25,036 bases of DNA from IMG/VR virus record IMGVR_UViG_3300007735_000520, positions 1 through 25,036 of that record; one strand, given 5' to 3'. This stretch comes from a virus. Shown here piece after piece: positions 5,816-11,538 of this stretch; within the stretch, counting starts at the first letter, position 1, and each line of letters begins with the position of its first letter. A model generated the notes under the pieces. The model searched no databases and was not told where the DNA came from. It worked only from the letters and a program-made list of their open reading frames with translations. Made by a program: the position numbers and the translations under genes.

Positions 5816-5989
5816 CTACTCCAGTACCTTTTCTATTGCTCTTATTATTTGCAAGGTCTTAGGCTCACGCTTTTCCCACTTTGTTAGCAGGCCTCGGCTT
5901 ATGCCTACCTCCTCGCAAACTTGGTTTAAACTGGTGTTCTTTTCTATGCAGCGCTTACGCCATTTAACTACTAGGTTCTCGTCATTCAT
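5816..5989 (-). CDS. 57-residue helix-turn-helix transcriptional regulator (Cro/XRE-like)
   Basis: A small DNA-binding protein starting MNDENLVVKWRKRCIEKN. Residues about 19-40 (TSLNQVCEEVGISRGLLTKWEK) form a clear helix-turn-helix: helix, EVGIS turn and recognition helix ending in W-E-K, as in XRE/Cro proteins. It continues with PKTLQIIRAIEKVLE. There is no C-terminal oligomerisation or peptidase domain, so it resembles Cro or a minimal repressor, not a full CI. It is divergent from the recombination operon, shares a 37-base promoter region with it, and ends before a strong terminator. TAAATTTG lies 4 bases before its ATG. Control of both early promoters is inferred from position and from repeated TTTGTA motifs. 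Confidence 0.8.
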   Translation of the reverse strand: MNDENLVVKWRKRCIEKNTSLNQVCEEVGISRGLLTKWEKREPKTLQIIRAIEKVLE

Positions 5990-5993
5990 TGTG

Positions 5994-6001
5994 CAAATTT
6001 A
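5994..6001 (-). promoter_or_regulatory. Promoter -7 box TAAATTTG for the regulator
   Basis: An exact TAnnTTTG match ending only 4 bases before the regulator's ATG at 5989, so the transcript would be leaderless or nearly so. It overlaps an 11-base inverted repeat, ATTTA-C-TAAAT (5997-6007), which could be an operator for self-repression. No convincing -33 element was seen. Confidence 0.5.
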
Positions 6002-6013
6002 CTAAATAGTTTG

Positions 6014-6021
6014 TATTTTTG
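6014..6021 (+). promoter_or_regulatory. Promoter -7 box TATTTTTG for the recombination operon
   Basis: An exact TAnnTTTG match on the plus strand, 5 bases before the exonuclease ATG at 6027. It is flanked by TTTGTA (6010-6015) and TTTGTAAA (6018-6025), which resemble half of the 20-bp palindrome at 5705-5724. A TTG at 5989-5991 could be the -33 element but is 22 bases away. The mRNA would have almost no leader. Confidence 0.55.
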
Positions 6022-6026
6022 TAAAC

Positions 6027-6797
6027 ATGAAAACAGAACATATTTTGAGCAAGTCCAGACTGGACCTAATTAACAAAGCCCCGAGCCTCTACAAACGCAA
6101 GTATATAGACGGCGTTAATGAGCAAGTAGAAACCCCTGCACTGGTGTTAGGCAAGGCATTGCACTGCCGAGTTTTTGAGCCAGCCGAATGGGGGCTGCGT
6201 TACACCATAGCGCCAGACATTGACCGCAGAACCAAGGACGGAAAAGAACGCTGGGCTGAGTTTCAACAGCAAGCCGAGGGCCTAACAGTTGTAACGCGTG
6301 AGCAAGACGACGCCATTGAGCGAATGAATGCAGCTATTTACAGCCACCCTGCTGCGCGTTACTTATTACGGCAAGAGGGGGACACCGAGTTAATGGTTAA
6401 CTGGACAGACGAAGTTAGCGGCATTCCCTGCCGTGGTATTTTTGACCGCCTAACGCTTAGTAACATTGCAATAGACTTAAAAACAACAGACGACGCCAGC
6501 CCGAAAGGCTTTGCTAGAAGTTGCCATAAATACCGCTACCATGTGCAGGCAGCATTTTATACAGACGGCCACTTACAAGCCACTGGAGAGCCTTTAGAGG
6601 GCTTCTTTTTTATTGCAGTTGAAAAAAGCGAGCCTCACCTAGTTGCCGTTTACTATTTAACAGCCGAAGACATACAGCGAGGCCGTGAGCAATACCGCGA
6701 CGACATTAATAAATTTAGCGCATGCCTAGCAGCAGACGAATGGCAGGGCTATGGTGACGGCGTGCAGGAATTAACACTATTTAATCATGGAAAATAA
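6027..6797 (+). CDS. Exonuclease VIII (RecE)-like PD-(D/E)XK nuclease
   Basis: A 256-residue nuclease of the PDDEXK exodeoxyribonuclease VIII group, expected to chew one strand of double-stranded DNA so that RecT can anneal the remaining strand. Visible motifs: LGKALHCRVFEP (about 41-52, conserved Gly and His), E121, D140 in GIFDR, the D150-x-K152 core in AIDLKTTDDA, and Q174 with Y178 in YHVQAAFYTDG. These are the usual RecE/lambda-exo-type active-site elements. It is the size of RecE's catalytic part and not the giant E. coli RecE. It overlaps RecT by 11 bases. This operon is on the opposite strand to everything else in the window and has its own promoter. Confidence 0.88.
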   Translation: MKTEHILSKSRLDLINKAPSLYKRKYIDGVNEQVETPALVLGKALHCRVFEPAEWGLRYTIAPDIDRRTKDGKERWAEFQQQAEGLTVVTREQDDAIERMNAAIYSHPAARYLLRQEGDTELMVNWTDEVSGIPCRGIFDRLTLSNIAIDLKTTDDASPKGFARSCHKYRYHVQAAFYTDGHLQATGEPLEGFFFIAVEKSEPHLVAVYYLTAEDIQRGREQYRDDINKFSACLAADEWQGYGDGVQELTLFNHGK

Positions 6798-7365
6798 AAC
6801 AGAACTAACACAAACAGCAGCGCCGTTGTCGGCGTTTGAAACAGCACAGAGACAAGCGAAGGCATTAAGCGCCAGCGACTTGGTCCCGCAGCAGTACAAA
6901 AACAATGTAGCTAACACCTTAGTAGCCTTGGAAATTGCAAACAGAATAGGCGCCTCGCCGCTTATGGTAATGCAAAACCTTAATATAATACATGGGCGTC
7001 CAAGTTGGGGCAGTTCGTTTATTATAGCGGCTATAAATGGCTCTGGCAAGTTCACCGCCCTGCGCTTTGTTGGCGACTTGGCCAAAGGTATTAAAGCGGT
7101 TTGTCAGGAAAAGGCGACTGGTGAAACGCTAGAAGGTCCTACCGTTACTATGGACATGGCAAAGGCTGAGGGCTGGGTAGACAAGGCAGGCAGCAAGTGG
7201 AAAACTATGCCCGAGTTAATGATGCGCTACCGAGCAGCCGCATTCTTTGGCCGTTTATACGCGCCTGAAATTACCATGGGCATGCACAGCACCGAGGAGG
7301 TTATAGACATACAGCACGAAGAGCCCAAGGCGGTTGCTGCAATTAACGAAGCTATTAAAAAGTAA
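6787..7365 (+). CDS. recT: RecT-family single-strand annealing protein
   Basis: A 192-residue RecT-like protein that would bind single-stranded DNA produced by the upstream nuclease and anneal it to a complementary strand. It would serve phage recombination and concatemer formation. Recognisable elements are the LVALEIANRIGASPLMVMQNL helix region, IHGRPSWGSSFIIAAINGSG, the KAEGWVDKAGSKWKTMPELMM segment and RYRAAAFFGRLYAPEITMGM. These are typical of RecT in phages of Bacteroidetes and Firmicutes. It is shorter than E. coli RecT (269 residues), mainly lacking flexible ends. The start overlaps the exonuclease gene, and its TAA overlaps the next start as TAATG, indicating one coupled operon. Confidence 0.9.
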   Translation: MENKTELTQTAAPLSAFETAQRQAKALSASDLVPQQYKNNVANTLVALEIANRIGASPLMVMQNLNIIHGRPSWGSSFIIAAINGSGKFTALRFVGDLAKGIKAVCQEKATGETLEGPTVTMDMAKAEGWVDKAGSKWKTMPELMMRYRAAAFFGRLYAPEITMGMHSTEEVIDIQHEEPKAVAAINEAIKK

Positions 7366-7715
7366 TGCAGTTCAATAACGACTTTGCGTTTGACTTAATT
7401 GTGGGGCAAATGGCCGAAAAAGAACTGGCTGCCGTTCTGCAAGACAAACGCATAGAAGTTAAGAGCGACAAGCTAGCGCATAAAACTGGTAATGTATTTG
7501 TAGAATACGAGAGCCGAGGCAAGCGCTCAGGCATTGCAACTACGCAAGCAGACTACTATTGTTTTGAGGTGAAGGGCACCTACATATTAATTAGCGTGCC
7601 CCGCCTTAAAATTATAGCGCGTAAACATATTGGCACCGACAAGGACATAAGAGGCGGCGACGAGAATACTAGCAAAGGCATTCTGCTGCCTATTTTAGAC
7701 TTGCTTAATGCGTAA
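7365..7715 (+). CDS. Small PD-(D/E)XK-like nuclease
   Basis: A 116-residue protein with a likely nuclease core: RIEVKSD (E31-x-K33) followed by TGNVFVEYES (41-50) and GIATTQADYYCF (56-67). The E-V-K-S-D / G-N-V-F-V-E / TT-x-AD pattern is one I associate with small phage endonucleases of the PD-(D/E)XK superfamily, some of which resemble Holliday-junction resolvases. It is the third gene of the recombination operon and starts on the RecT stop (TAATG), so resolving recombination intermediates is a reasonable inference. The specific substrate is not shown by sequence. Confidence 0.65.
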   Translation: MQFNNDFAFDLIVGQMAEKELAAVLQDKRIEVKSDKLAHKTGNVFVEYESRGKRSGIATTQADYYCFEVKGTYILISVPRLKIIARKHIGTDKDIRGGDENTSKGILLPILDLLNA

Positions 7716-7724
7716 AAAAGCCGT

Positions 7725-7753
7725 CACTATTATACGCTTTTGGGTATAATGTG
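7725..7753 (-). terminator. Hairpin between convergent operons, probable leftward terminator
   Basis: ATTATAC (7729-7735) and GTATAAT (7744-7750) pair perfectly around an 8-base loop. The stem is extended by CAC/GTG (7725-7727 and 7751-7753) past one bulged base. Reading leftward, the hairpin is followed after 5 bases by TTTTTT (7720-7715), so it may end lysis transcripts. It is A/T-rich and has no T-run rightward. A separate perfect 12-bp palindrome, GTATTATAATAC, lies at 7785-7796. The rest of the 84-base gap shows nothing else. Confidence 0.45.
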
Positions 7754-7799
7754 TAATAAAACGGACTAAATTATATGTTTTGGCGTATTATAATACCAG

Positions 7800-8357
7800 T
7801 TACCGCGTAAAGTCGCTAGAATTAATTAGCGTATAGGTAAAAGAGTTGCCCCATTTTTCGGCAGCTATTTCACAAATTGCCATAAATTTGTTAAAATCCT
7901 GAGTGCGTTTAAATACTTGGCAGCCTTCGCTCCAGCGGTCCACTCTCACAGAGTCTAGCCCTGCCTTATGTATGTTAATGCCAAACACGCCGCGCTCGGT
8001 TCTGTCCTCTTGGTAGACGCCATCGTTTTTAAAGTCTCTGTAAACCACCACTGGGCCGCATTGCCTTAAGGCTTTATACTTGCCTTGGTGTATGCCTAAC
8101 ATGTAAGCGCCTCTGTACTGCCCCGCTTTTAAGCGTGCCGTGCCTGCGCCGTTGTCAGTAGTAAACTTATAGGTTAACAATTCCCAGTTGTCTTTAACCT
8201 TATAGGCTAAAATAATGTCATCGTCAAAGGCATTGGTAACTTTTAGGCCAGTGCTGGAATTTCGCACGCCTATTATATTAAGGTTGTAGTCGCCCGTCTC
8301 AAACCATTTGTAACCCAGTGCAGTAATGGTCCGCTTTAACTGTGCTATATTATACAT
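7800..8357 (-). CDS. YkuD (L,D-transpeptidase)-like cell-wall enzyme, candidate endolysin
   Basis: A 185-residue protein whose C-terminal half has FGINIHKAG, then a spacer and WSEGCQVF (His, then S-E-G-C about 17 residues later). This resembles the YkuD/L,D-transpeptidase catalytic pattern H-x(14-17)-S/T-x-G-C, with Cys as nucleophile. A tract with AGQYRGAYMLGIHQGKYKALRQCGPVVVYRD precedes it, like the strands of that fold. There is no signal peptide, so release would need a holin. It is the last gene of the lysis region, after the phosphoesterase, spanins and holin-like genes, which favours a peptidoglycan-acting endolysin role; no other lysin is present in the window. The reaction (cleavage or transfer) is not decided by sequence. 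Confidence 0.65.
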   Translation of the reverse strand: MYNIAQLKRTITALGYKWFETGDYNLNIIGVRNSSTGLKVTNAFDDDIILAYKVKDNWELLTYKFTTDNGAGTARLKAGQYRGAYMLGIHQGKYKALRQCGPVVVYRDFKNDGVYQEDRTERGVFGINIHKAGLDSVRVDRWSEGCQVFKRTQDFNKFMAICEIAAEKWGNSFTYTLINSSDFTR

Positions 8358-8359
8358 GC

Positions 8360-9211
8360 TTAATTTGTTTTGTAGGTGTAGGCAGTTACACTATAACTCT
8401 GTTTCCCGCCTATTTTCTCAGTTACTGGGATTAACACTAACCAGCGCCCGCCTAATGGCTTTGGAGGTGCTCCGCGTTCTACATGCCAACCACCCTTCCC
8501 GTCGTTATACTCCTCTTTGTAGGCAGGTGTCCTAATCATTAGAATGTCCTTAAGTTTTATAGAATTGTGACGGTCTACGCGTTCTACCGTATAGGTTAAC
8601 TCTGTGCTCTCATGTACATGCCCCATCCAAATAGCGTCCGCACCTTCTACGGCTGTCGCCATTCGGTTGTATTGTATTACGCCCTTGGTAACTGGACCGC
8701 CACCGCCTGAGCCGTGAAAGTATTTTAATTTATAACTTATATTAACTTCGGTAGACTTACAGAACTGCCATATTACCCAGCCACCATAGCCGCCAACTTG
8801 TATAGTGCTACCAGTAACGGCGTTTAAGGCACTTACAAAGCGCTCTATAACATCCGTTTCACAGTGGCGTAGTATACTAGTCTCGTGGTTGCCGTAGCCT
8901 ATTACCTTAATGTTTTTGGCGTAAGGTTTGAACCATTTTACTGCTGTCTCTATAACCAAGTCTAGGTAGCGGCTGCCGTTATGCTCTGGTCTTATGTCCG
9001 ACTTGCTACGGCGCCCGTCATATTTGCCCTGCATTAAACAGAATAAGTCCCCATTTATAAAAATGTCGTGCCCTCCGTCTACTGCCTCCTGCATGTGTTT
9101 TGCCAGTAGCTCGCGGTCACAGTGTGGATTGTCCCAGTGGCAGTCACTAATTAAAAGCGTTTTGCTCTCGACAAACTTAGAGCGGGTTATATAAACATTG
9201 TTAGTTTTCAT
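8360..9211 (-). CDS. Calcineurin-like metallophosphoesterase
   Basis: A 283-residue phosphoesterase with all the usual metal-binding motifs in order: D-x-H at D23 and H25 (LISDCHW), GD at 54-55 (FINGDLF), GNHE at 107-110, a lone His at 166 (KYFHGSGG) and GHVH at 197-200. A dinuclear metal centre hydrolysing a phosphomonoester or diester is expected. I chose the ATG at 9211 because it overlaps the preceding stop as ATGA; an in-frame ATG at 9253 adds 14 residues inside the upstream gene. It sits between spanin-like and YkuD-like genes, an unexpected place. Possible substrates include nucleotides, DNA ends, second messengers or proteins (lambda has a protein phosphatase of this superfamily). It ends 2 bases before the lysin gene. 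Confidence 0.88.
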   Translation of the reverse strand: MKTNNVYITRSKFVESKTLLISDCHWDNPHCDRELLAKHMQEAVDGGHDIFINGDLFCLMQGKYDGRRSKSDIRPEHNGSRYLDLVIETAVKWFKPYAKNIKVIGYGNHETSILRHCETDVIERFVSALNAVTGSTIQVGGYGGWVIWQFCKSTEVNISYKLKYFHGSGGGGPVTKGVIQYNRMATAVEGADAIWMGHVHESTELTYTVERVDRHNSIKLKDILMIRTPAYKEEYNDGKGGWHVERGAPPKPLGGRWLVLIPVTEKIGGKQSYSVTAYTYKTN

Positions 9212-9513
9212 AAAAGCAGGGCCACAATAGTAACCGCCGCTAAAATAGTGCATAGGTTTTTAAAGCGCGTTACCTTTTTGTCTCGGTCCTGCAACTCGTC
9301 CAATAGTTTAGACTGTATTTTGCCCTGCTCTGCAATTACCGCGCTGTCAATTTTGCGGTATTCACGGCAAAGCGCTAACTGCTCGCGAGCCTCAGCCCCC
9401 TTAAGCAAATAGTAATTACTTGCCGCTAGAGTCGAGGAGTCTGTGCATTGACAAAAGGCGGCGGGTTGCTGAGCAGCTAGTGTCACCAGCAAGCACAATG
9501 TAAAGCGTTTCAT
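9208..9513 (-). CDS. Spanin-like protein with signal peptide and C-terminal membrane segment
   Basis: A 101-residue protein with an N-terminal signal sequence (MKRFTLCLLVTLAAQQPAAF) reaching Cys at 21. A central charged helix follows (about 35-85), then a C-terminal hydrophobic stretch (about 87-101, LCTILAAVTIVALLL). It overlaps the preceding i-spanin-like gene by 98 bases in another frame, the arrangement of Rz/Rz1 pairs. The topology of exported N-terminus plus C-terminal anchor also resembles a unimolecular spanin. The residues before Cys21 (A-A-F-C) are not a canonical lipobox, so lipidation is doubtful. Role in outer-membrane disruption is inferred from position and topology. Confidence 0.6.
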   Translation of the reverse strand: MKRFTLCLLVTLAAQQPAAFCQCTDSSTLAASNYYLLKGAEAREQLALCREYRKIDSAVIAEQGKIQSKLLDELQDRDKKVTRFKNLCTILAAVTIVALLL

Positions 9514-9727
9514 ATTTAGTATTTAAAATTCGCTGGGTGTCTCTTAATGTTTTGTATTTCAGTTTAACGCGTTCTAGCGTGTCGTGCTGCAATGAAATGC
9601 TGTTTACATATATATACTGCTCTCGCTGTTTTCTATTCGTTTTAACGACAAATAAAAGAGCGTAAACTGCAAAGGCTATGCAAGCCAGTAAAAACAAGTC
9701 TACCGCAAAGTCTTTAAGGCGTTTCAT
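9416..9727 (-). CDS. i-spanin (Rz)-like protein
   Basis: A 103-residue protein with one N-terminal membrane segment (about 8-28, AVDLFLLACIAFAVYALLFVV). A periplasmic helical region follows (about 30-75, RKQREQYIYVNSISLQHD then ERVKLKYKTLRDTQRIL) with coiled-coil character. This is the layout of Rz inner-membrane spanins. I chose the ATG at 9727 because it overlaps the end of the upstream holin-like gene by 14 bases; the earlier in-frame ATG at 9757 adds out-of-frame-looking residues. Its 3' end overlaps the next spanin-like gene. It likely acts after the endolysin by linking inner and outer membranes. The family is too diverse for a sure call by eye. Confidence 0.6.
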   Translation of the reverse strand: MKRLKDFAVDLFLLACIAFAVYALLFVVKTNRKQREQYIYVNSISLQHDTLERVKLKYKTLRDTQRILNTKYETLYIVLAGDTSCSATRRLLSMHRLLDSSGK

Positions 9728-9923
9728 CTGTAAAGAAGTTAGTAACAAATTTACCAACAGCCCCCGCTATTCCGCAGGCCAGCATAAGTTTTGGGTGGTC
9801 AATGTTTAACCCAGCCACAAACAAAGAAGCAGCGGCTATACTGTCCCCCAATACTCGTAACCGCTTTGGCGTAGGTGCAAAGTAGTTCTTAAACTTTAGC
9901 CTTGGCCTCTGCTTGGTTTGCAT
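9714..9923 (-). CDS. Small two-helix membrane protein, holin candidate 2
   Basis: A 69-residue protein with a strongly basic N-terminus (KQRPRLKFKNYF and PKRLR). Two hydrophobic segments follow (about 24-40, VLGDSIAAASLFVAGLN; about 45-64, KLMLACGIAGAVGKFVTNFF), then an acidic end (TDETP). Two membrane helices in a protein this short, next to spanin and lysin genes, suit a class II-like holin or antiholin. It overlaps the tiny basic gene upstream by 28 bases and the i-spanin by 14. With another small membrane protein just upstream, one may be the holin and the other an antiholin; sequence alone does not say which. Confidence 0.55.
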   Translation of the reverse strand: MQTKQRPRLKFKNYFAPTPKRLRVLGDSIAAASLFVAGLNIDHPKLMLACGIAGAVGKFVTNFFTDETP

Positions 9924-10018
9924 GACTTATGCTTGTTAATGTGCTTAGTATGTCTGCGCAGTTTCTTTTTGGGCTTAGGGACCCAAGCAGAAGCGGTGCT
10001 AGTTTTTGCCTTTGCCAT
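9896..10018 (-). CDS. 40-residue highly basic nested gene, unknown function
   Basis: A tiny frame starting MAKAKTSTASAWVPKPKKKL and ending KPSRGQG. Sixteen of 40 residues are Lys, Arg or His, and there is no acidic residue. It fills the 75-base gap between the two holin-like genes, overlapping the first by 20 bases and the second by 28, each in a different frame. The pattern MAK..., a Trp-x-Pro-Lys-Pro-Lys-Lys motif, basic body and terminal R-G-Q-G resembles small basic proteins I recall from Bacteroidetes phages next to lysis or tail genes. That conservation, if confirmed, would show it is real. It could bind nucleic acid or membrane phosphates; no function is known to me. Confidence 0.65.
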   Translation of the reverse strand: MAKAKTSTASAWVPKPKKKLRRHTKHINKHKSCKPSRGQG

Positions 10019-10196
10019 CGAGCCTATTTATTTTTTTGCCCCAGTACACCACCGCAAGCACGCCCGAAATAATACCGAGAATACCCACGCCAAAAGTAAC
10101 AACTGGCTGCCAAGTTTGAGTAAAAGTAATGACGGCCGATGAGCCGCTAATAGCCGTAGCAATGGCCGCGCTGGTGTCATTGTTAAAGTGCTTCAT
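9999..10196 (-). CDS. Small membrane protein, holin candidate 1
   Basis: A 65-residue protein with a polar N-terminus (MKHFNNDTSA) and an Ala/Ser-rich helix (about 9-28). A strong membrane segment follows (about 31-52, PVVTFGVGILGIISGVLAVVYW), then a basic tail (GKKINRLDGKGKN). Size, topology and place at the head of the lysis region fit a holin. It starts 1 base after the preceding gene's stop region and overlaps the 40-residue basic gene. Holins share little sequence, so this is a topology call. Confidence 0.6.
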   Translation of the reverse strand: MKHFNNDTSAAIATAISGSSAVITFTQTWQPVVTFGVGILGIISGVLAVVYWGKKINRLDGKGKN

Positions 10197-10197
10197 T

Positions 10198-10425
10198 TTA
10201 AACTACGGGCGGAAATGGTGGTGGTGGGGGTGGTACATACTCGCCTTCGGGCAAATCTAAAATCCATGACCACTCGGTTGTGGCAACAACTTGTTTGTCC
10301 TCGTCCGAGAGGAATAAGAACCAAACTCCGTTAATATCTTGAACGCAATTAAAGAATTGATAAGGCGCGTAGTATTGACCTTGAATCAAATCCTTTTCTT
10401 CGGGGGTGCAAATGTATCCTATCAT
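10198..10425 (-). CDS. Small tail-fibre-associated protein with polyproline tail
   Basis: A 75-residue acidic protein starting MIGYICTPEEKDLIQGQYY. It contains DINGVWFLFLSDEDK and ends EGEYVPPPPPPFPPVV. I recall the I-x-G-x-W-F / E-Y-x-P-P-P pattern from small proteins placed directly after tail-fibre genes in Bacteroidetes phages. That suggests a fibre-assembly or virion accessory role, which is inference. The start codon overlaps the fibre-like gene's stop by 1 base. The run of six prolines would stall ribosomes unless EF-P assists. Confidence 0.65.
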   Translation of the reverse strand: MIGYICTPEEKDLIQGQYYAPYQFFNCVQDINGVWFLFLSDEDKQVVATTEWSWILDLPEGEYVPPPPPPFPPVV

Positions 10426-11213
10426 TATACTTGTCTGCTTAAAGTCGTTTGAAATGCTTGTACTGCGGTGTAGAAGTTTGATGCTTGGGTGTTTGTGAAT
10501 GAATCACATATAAAAGCAAATGCATATTGTGTATCTCCAAAGTTGTTATTTAATGGAGCACATGCTAAATAATAATAAGCATTAACAGTATTTGAAACTG
10601 TTGCACTGAATGATTTTAAGATACTACCATTTAAAAAAAGGTCTGCGCTTGTTGAATTACTTCTTGCAATCCAAAGTCCTTTTGATGTATTTGATTGCCC
10701 TATATTATCTCCTTGCGAATTTATACGATAAATTTGAAATGTTCCTAAGCCGATATAATCTTGTCCTCCGTCTGAATTGTTAATTGACCCAATGTGTACA
10801 ATGCCATTTGTGTTTGTATTGTTGTAAAATCCAAAACTCCTTTGATTCCCTAATATTAAACGACCATTTAACCCAGTATCCATATAGGCACTCGTTCCAT
10901 TAGGAGTTGCACCCGTACTCGCAAAAGTCCAACCACTTGTAAATGTACCCGTAAAACTTGAACTCTTTAAGTTCTGCGCACACGCTGCCGCACTCGCCCC
11001 AACCATTGGGTAAACGGCTTTCATTGCTGACCAAATACCCGCACTTTTCATATCCAACACAAGTTGGTTGGTTGCGTTCTTTTCGGTGGTGGTTAGTGTT
11101 CCACCCGCAGTTGTTACGCGGTCAAAAAATGCCTGGGCATCCGTGTCGTAACCGCCCGCGGCTGCAACCGCTTGACGCAATCCAAGCCCCAAACCCAATC
11201 CGATACGCGGCAT
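10425..11213 (-). CDS. Receptor-binding / tail-fibre-like protein with mosaic composition
   Basis: A 262-residue protein beginning with a MPRIGLGLGLGLRQ glycine-leucine repeat. A conserved-looking stretch (about 22-85) includes DAQAFFDRVTTAGGTLTTTEKNA, DMKSAGIWSAMKAVYPMVGASA and a FTGTFTSGWTFASTGATPNG segment. The remainder (about 95-250) is Ser/Asn-rich and beta-like, with patterns reminiscent of LamG/concanavalin-type lectin folds (SADLFLNG, IVHIGSINNS). I associate this architecture with Bacteroidetes phage tail or receptor-binding proteins. The DNA for the N-terminal part is G/C-rich, while about 10450-10950 is clearly A/T-rich, as if the distal domain had been exchanged. It follows the tail-tip-like and small 92-residue genes. 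Host-surface binding is inferred. Confidence 0.7.
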   Translation of the reverse strand: MPRIGLGLGLGLRQAVAAAGGYDTDAQAFFDRVTTAGGTLTTTEKNATNQLVLDMKSAGIWSAMKAVYPMVGASAAACAQNLKSSSFTGTFTSGWTFASTGATPNGTSAYMDTGLNGRLILGNQRSFGFYNNTNTNGIVHIGSINNSDGGQDYIGLGTFQIYRINSQGDNIGQSNTSKGLWIARSNSTSADLFLNGSILKSFSATVSNTVNAYYYLACAPLNNNFGDTQYAFAFICDSFTNTQASNFYTAVQAFQTTLSRQV

Positions 11214-11214
11214 A

Positions 11215-11493
11215 TTAGTAAGCGATTACAGAACCTGACGAAGTAACAAACCCCGTAATTTTCAAACCTTTGCCAGCGGGCAAAAATGCGCCCTGCTTAA
11301 AAGTTATTCCGCTCATTCCGCGGGCTGTTAATACATTGGTTGCCGTTCCGTTTTCAGCGGTAACGGTGAACGAAGTAAAAACGGTGTCCTCTTGTGGTAT
11401 TACCGCGTCATAGCTTACGCTAGTAACGGTTGCGGCTCCGTGTCTTACGAAACCCTGAGAGCCTGCTATAATATCTGCGCTAGGTTGTGCCAT
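11215..11493 (-). CDS. Small beta-rich virion protein, unknown function
   Basis: A 92-residue protein starting MAQPSADIIAGSQGFVRHGA and ending PAGKGLKITGFVTSSGSVIAY. It has alternating beta-type strands with many Thr, Val and Gly, no membrane segment and no Cys. The I-P-A-G-K-G-L-K-I-T / S-G-S-V-I-A-Y ending recalls small proteins found near tail-fibre genes of Bacteroidetes phages. It lies between the large tail protein and the fibre-like gene, ending 1 base before the latter's start, so a structural or decoration role in the tail is plausible. Function not established. Confidence 0.65.
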   Translation of the reverse strand: MAQPSADIIAGSQGFVRHGAATVTSVSYDAVIPQEDTVFTSFTVTAENGTATNVLTARGMSGITFKQGAFLPAGKGLKITGFVTSSGSVIAY

Positions 11494-11538
11494 AATGAGT
11501 GCAATTTACAAACACAATAGAGCCAACTCGTTAACAAA

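Noticed and set aside
5772-6005. Plus-strand frame of 77 residues across the regulator
   Set aside because: It is the antisense of the helix-turn-helix gene, crosses the divergent promoter region and has no recognisable features.
6777-7085. Minus-strand frame opposite RecT
   Set aside because: RecT motifs are clear on the plus strand, and the antisense frame has no start context or family pattern.
11494-11538. Promoter before the 92-residue gene (TGTGTTTG)
   Set aside because: The second base of the TAnnTTTG element is wrong and no -33 element is correctly spaced.
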